From Glandiceps talaboti (taxonomy: Eukaryota > Hemichordata > Enteropneusta > Spengelidae): 64,000 nucleotides of DNA. The position numbers and the translations under genes were made by a program. The stretch is taken from the NCBI RefSeq assembly GCF_964340395.1, contig NC_135554.1:15709592-15773591 (forward strand), written 5' to 3'. Position 1 is the first letter of the stretch, and each line of letters starts with the position of its first letter. Under the pieces are notes generated by a model. That model searched no databases. It was not told the DNA's origin and saw nothing but the letters and a program-made list of their open reading frames with translations. Below are positions 61,157 through 64,000 of the stretch, one piece after another.

Positions 61157-62593
61157 CTGAAAATTCTGGCTCTGTTTACAATAGTTAAGGAAATCAGCAA
61201 GTCTATAATAGAGGTAGACTATTAGATAGATACAGAGTGTCATTCTGTCCTCAACAGCCTTTGATTGGCCGATACATGAAGATACCATAGCACAATATAC
61301 ATGTACCTTACAGATTACAGTGGCGAGAGGATTTCAAACAAATGCTTCTACAGTATATTTGTCAAGGTTTGGTTATCTCTTGCAATAATAGACTCTGCAT
61401 ACATGTGGCAAGTGGGTTATTGATAATGCATAAGTTTTGTATACCTAAGTATCAGTATAACTGTACAGGAGCTCACATTGAGTTAGGGAATACCTGATAC
61501 ACACATACTGTCCTATAGTTGAATGCTCTGTGCATAGGCTTTGAAAGAAAGAAAGGGAATGCCTGATATACATGATGCTGTCATCCTGTATGGGGAAATG
61601 TCCTGATACCTGATACAAAAGGATTGGGACTCCCGAGAAGTAACGCTGGACCACTGCAAGGTCACTGAATATGGAGCAACTTTCAATTTGGTGTTTTCTG
61701 GCAATTTGTATTAAATCTATGTCATTCTGAAACGGCATTCCCCTTTAAAAACTAATCAGCACCTCATTTCCTAATAGAATGGTAATTTCCCCTGACTATT
61801 CATATAACACACAATAAAAGAGTTGACACAGGCTAAACTCAATGAACAATAACAATAATGGTTTATCAACAGACAACAATAGAGTTTCCCCCAGAAAATA
61901 ACAATAGGACTATGGACATTTACATAATAAAAGACTGACTGAGACACTGTTATATTAATTACTTTGTATTATTTTCATAAAATCTCAAGGTGGCATTTGA
62001 TACTGTGGACAACTCTGTACTACTACTGTTACTTACATCTGATAAAACAATATGCATGAGACTTGACAAACCATCAACCACTTGGATGATGATGTGGCAA
62101 CAGTCATGGCAATGATCCCTTGCCACTTCACAAAAAGGGCATTATGTATTTTGCACTCTGTGCTTTCATCTCATGTGACAAAAACACAAAAACTAATACA
62201 TACGACAGTTATTACTGAAGTAATTACAATCTATGAGACTATCTATGACAGTTATGGTGATAATTTCAACATATTGAGGTATTAATTGCCATTAATTTAG
62301 CACTTTGGTTTAACACAGATAACTGGAATATTGTATCAGTGACAGAGTATAATAATGTATTCACATGTTATGATTTGGTTGTCAATGTTATTGTTATTCT
62401 AATTTGTTATGGTCACACCACACACACACACACACACACAAAACACTCACACAAACAAAAACAATAGACATTCAAAGCAGATAGCACTTAGCTATGTCTT
62501 TTCTGATACCAAATCATGTGCATATATGTGATGTAAGATAATCTGTAATCTAATCAAATCTACTCTAATCCAGTTAGAGTGCAGTGTGCTGTT

Positions 62594-62809
62594 TCTAGTT
62601 ACTAATCATATTATCTCAGATTAATCATGGTCTGATATATCAGCCCACATCCAGGTATACACTGTGATAGGTGCAATGTGTTTACTTAGATCACCTCATC
62701 AACTGCCATTGAACTTTGCTGTTAGAACAGTGATATCACACATAAACTTGCAGCTCCTTACATCATTCAAATAACAAATGTCCACATCCCCCCCTCAATG
62801 CAACACTAA
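62594..62809. repeat. Direct duplication, copy 1
   Basis: From TCTAGTTACTAATCATATTA to CAACACTAA, this segment recurs at 63480-63704 in the same orientation with roughly 10 substitutions and a longer C run. The copies are 886 bases apart. Confidence 0.9.
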
Positions 62810-63479
62810 TCCAATCTAACTGTAAGAGACGAGTCAGCATAATGTTATGCTGCCCCACCACTACTATTAGCCAACCCTCACAGAAACACAGATAAGTGTG
62901 TTAGTTGTCTGTGACAGAAAGAATACAGAAAGATCCCACAATATCATGTATTTTATAGTCTAATGTAATATCAGTGTTACATCATGATCTGATATGCCTC
63001 CATTGTACTCATTGTCTCTATTAACAGCCATCATTCAGGCTGTTCACTTTACTGATATTTTAGGGTACTGCAGTGCAGTGCAGTTCAGTTACATTGTCAA
63101 GGTGTTAAAATAAAAGTGTGAACTACATGTAGTTTAGTAGTTCCTCTCATCATAGACAGTGCTTGTTTATGTAGGTATACTGGGATTCCCACGTCATTTA
63201 AACAATAATTACAAATAAATTACTACATGTACGTTGCTGCTATTGCAGTGTGACCTTCTATTTTGTTGAATGACAAGCCAGTTTAATCTGCATTGGTCAG
63301 AGAACAACTGTAACACAGTGATATACTATACTACCAAGGAGCAATGGTTGATTACTTGTCACTAATACATGAACAACCTTCCATGCAGGACAAAGAAACA
63401 AACGGACATTGACACGAACTGTCTAAAATTTAGCCAGGTCATGGTGCTGATATCATAACATGTCTACATGTATGTTGTG

Positions 63480-63704
63480 TCTAGTTACTAATCATATTAT
63501 CTCAGATTAATCATGGTCTGATATATCAGCCCAAATCCAGGTATACACTGTGGTAGGTGCAGTGTGTTTACTTAGATCACCTCATCAACTGCCATTGAAC
63601 TTTGCTGTTAGAACAGTGATATCACACATAAACTTGCAGCTCGTTACTTCATTCAAATAACAAATGTCCACGTCCCCCCCCCCCCTCCCTCAATGTAACA
63701 CTAA
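63480..63704. repeat. Direct duplication, copy 2
   Basis: Second copy of 62594-62809. The poly(C) stretch is expanded from 7 to 13 C before the TCCCTC. Confidence 0.9.
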
Positions 63705-63848
63705 GTCATATGGTGAGCATGTGTCCTCTCAAGCAGCTCCAACCTCTTATGGCATAGTCTACCACTTGAACTACATTCCATGGTTCATCATTTTAAAATG
63801 AAAATTCATCTGTTTGGCAACCTAAAGTATTGAATTTAATTTTTTTTC

Positions 63849-63980
63849 CAAACACAAACTTGAAAATGTTTGACTGCATACTTACAGTCTTTGTCAATGG
63901 ATTGCCTCACTATTCAATGATCTTCAATCTGTTGACAAAGACTGAAGTGTGCAGTCAAACATTTTTTAAGTTAGTGTTTG
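63849..63980. mobile_element. Foldback/MITE element, 132 bp
   Basis: The left arm (63849-63897) contains AATGTTTGACTGCA and AGTCTTTGTCAA. The right arm (63932-63980) is its reverse complement with a few changes (TTGACAAAGACT, TGCAGTCAAACATT). The loop is about 34 bases and there is no coding capacity. Confidence 0.75.
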
Positions 63981-64000
63981 AAACAAAACTTACTTCTGTA

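Larger units (their letters stand above)
61157..64000. other. GCDH 5' intron or flank; no exon confirmed
   Basis: Contains another TTTAA-ended repeat (right end CATTCCCCTTTAA at about 61736-61748), a (CA)n tract at 62417-62441 and a direct duplication of about 220 bp. A foldback element lies near the right edge. No convincing transit-peptide exon was found; the last seven bases could belong to one (donor GTAAGT on the minus strand). Confidence 0.5.

Overview
This is a stretch of animal nuclear DNA. It has long GT/AG introns, many simple-sequence tracts, minisatellites and small inverted-repeat elements, and AT-rich intergenic DNA. The gene content (an SSUH2 homologue, a CYP1-like P450, kainate/AMPA-type glutamate receptors without the amino-terminal domain, and glutaryl-CoA dehydrogenase) fits a marine invertebrate, plausibly a deuterostome such as a cephalochordate or hemichordate. 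The species cannot be fixed from the sequence alone.

Layout. 1-7.27 kb: no recognisable protein gene; a likely LTR remnant lies at the left edge, followed by microsatellites. 7.27-16.24 kb (+): a complete SSUH2 homologue whose ten coding exons join in phase to give 375 residues. An intact intronless CYP1-like P450 (7879-9450, +) sits inside its first coding intron. 16.2-20.5 kb: intergenic, with minisatellites and a MITE. 20.5-47.9 kb (+): three tandem paralogous ionotropic glutamate receptor genes, here called A, B and C. All have the same five-exon structure (signal-peptide exon, short Ser/Thr/Pro linker exon carrying an RLRR site, S1 exon, one large exon for the rest of S1 through M4, and a short C-tail exon), giving 506, 519 and 524 residues. 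Their introns hold a 59-bp satellite of about 24 copies, several MITEs and long microsatellites. 47.9-52.2 kb: the convergent intergenic region, with a 27-bp-type minisatellite and a TTAA-flanked MITE. 52.2-61.2 kb (-): eight exons of glutaryl-CoA dehydrogenase, covering the whole mature enzyme and lacking only the first (transit-peptide) exon. 61.2-64 kb: non-coding, with a 0.2-kb direct duplication and a foldback element.

Functional relations. The receptors are predicted surface glutamate-gated channels or glutamate-binding subunits. They keep the Tyr, Thr, Arg and Glu ligand contacts, but they have Leu at the pore Q/R site and an altered M3 gating motif. GCDH is a mitochondrial lysine/tryptophan catabolic enzyme, the P450 an ER monooxygenase, and SSUH2 a cysteine-rich DnaJ-zinc-finger-like protein. 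No shared pathway is evident. The points most worth following are the receptor cluster, with its pore, gating, furin-site and shared E-box features and its gene-conversion-like patches; the nested P450; and a duplicated splice acceptor in GCDH.
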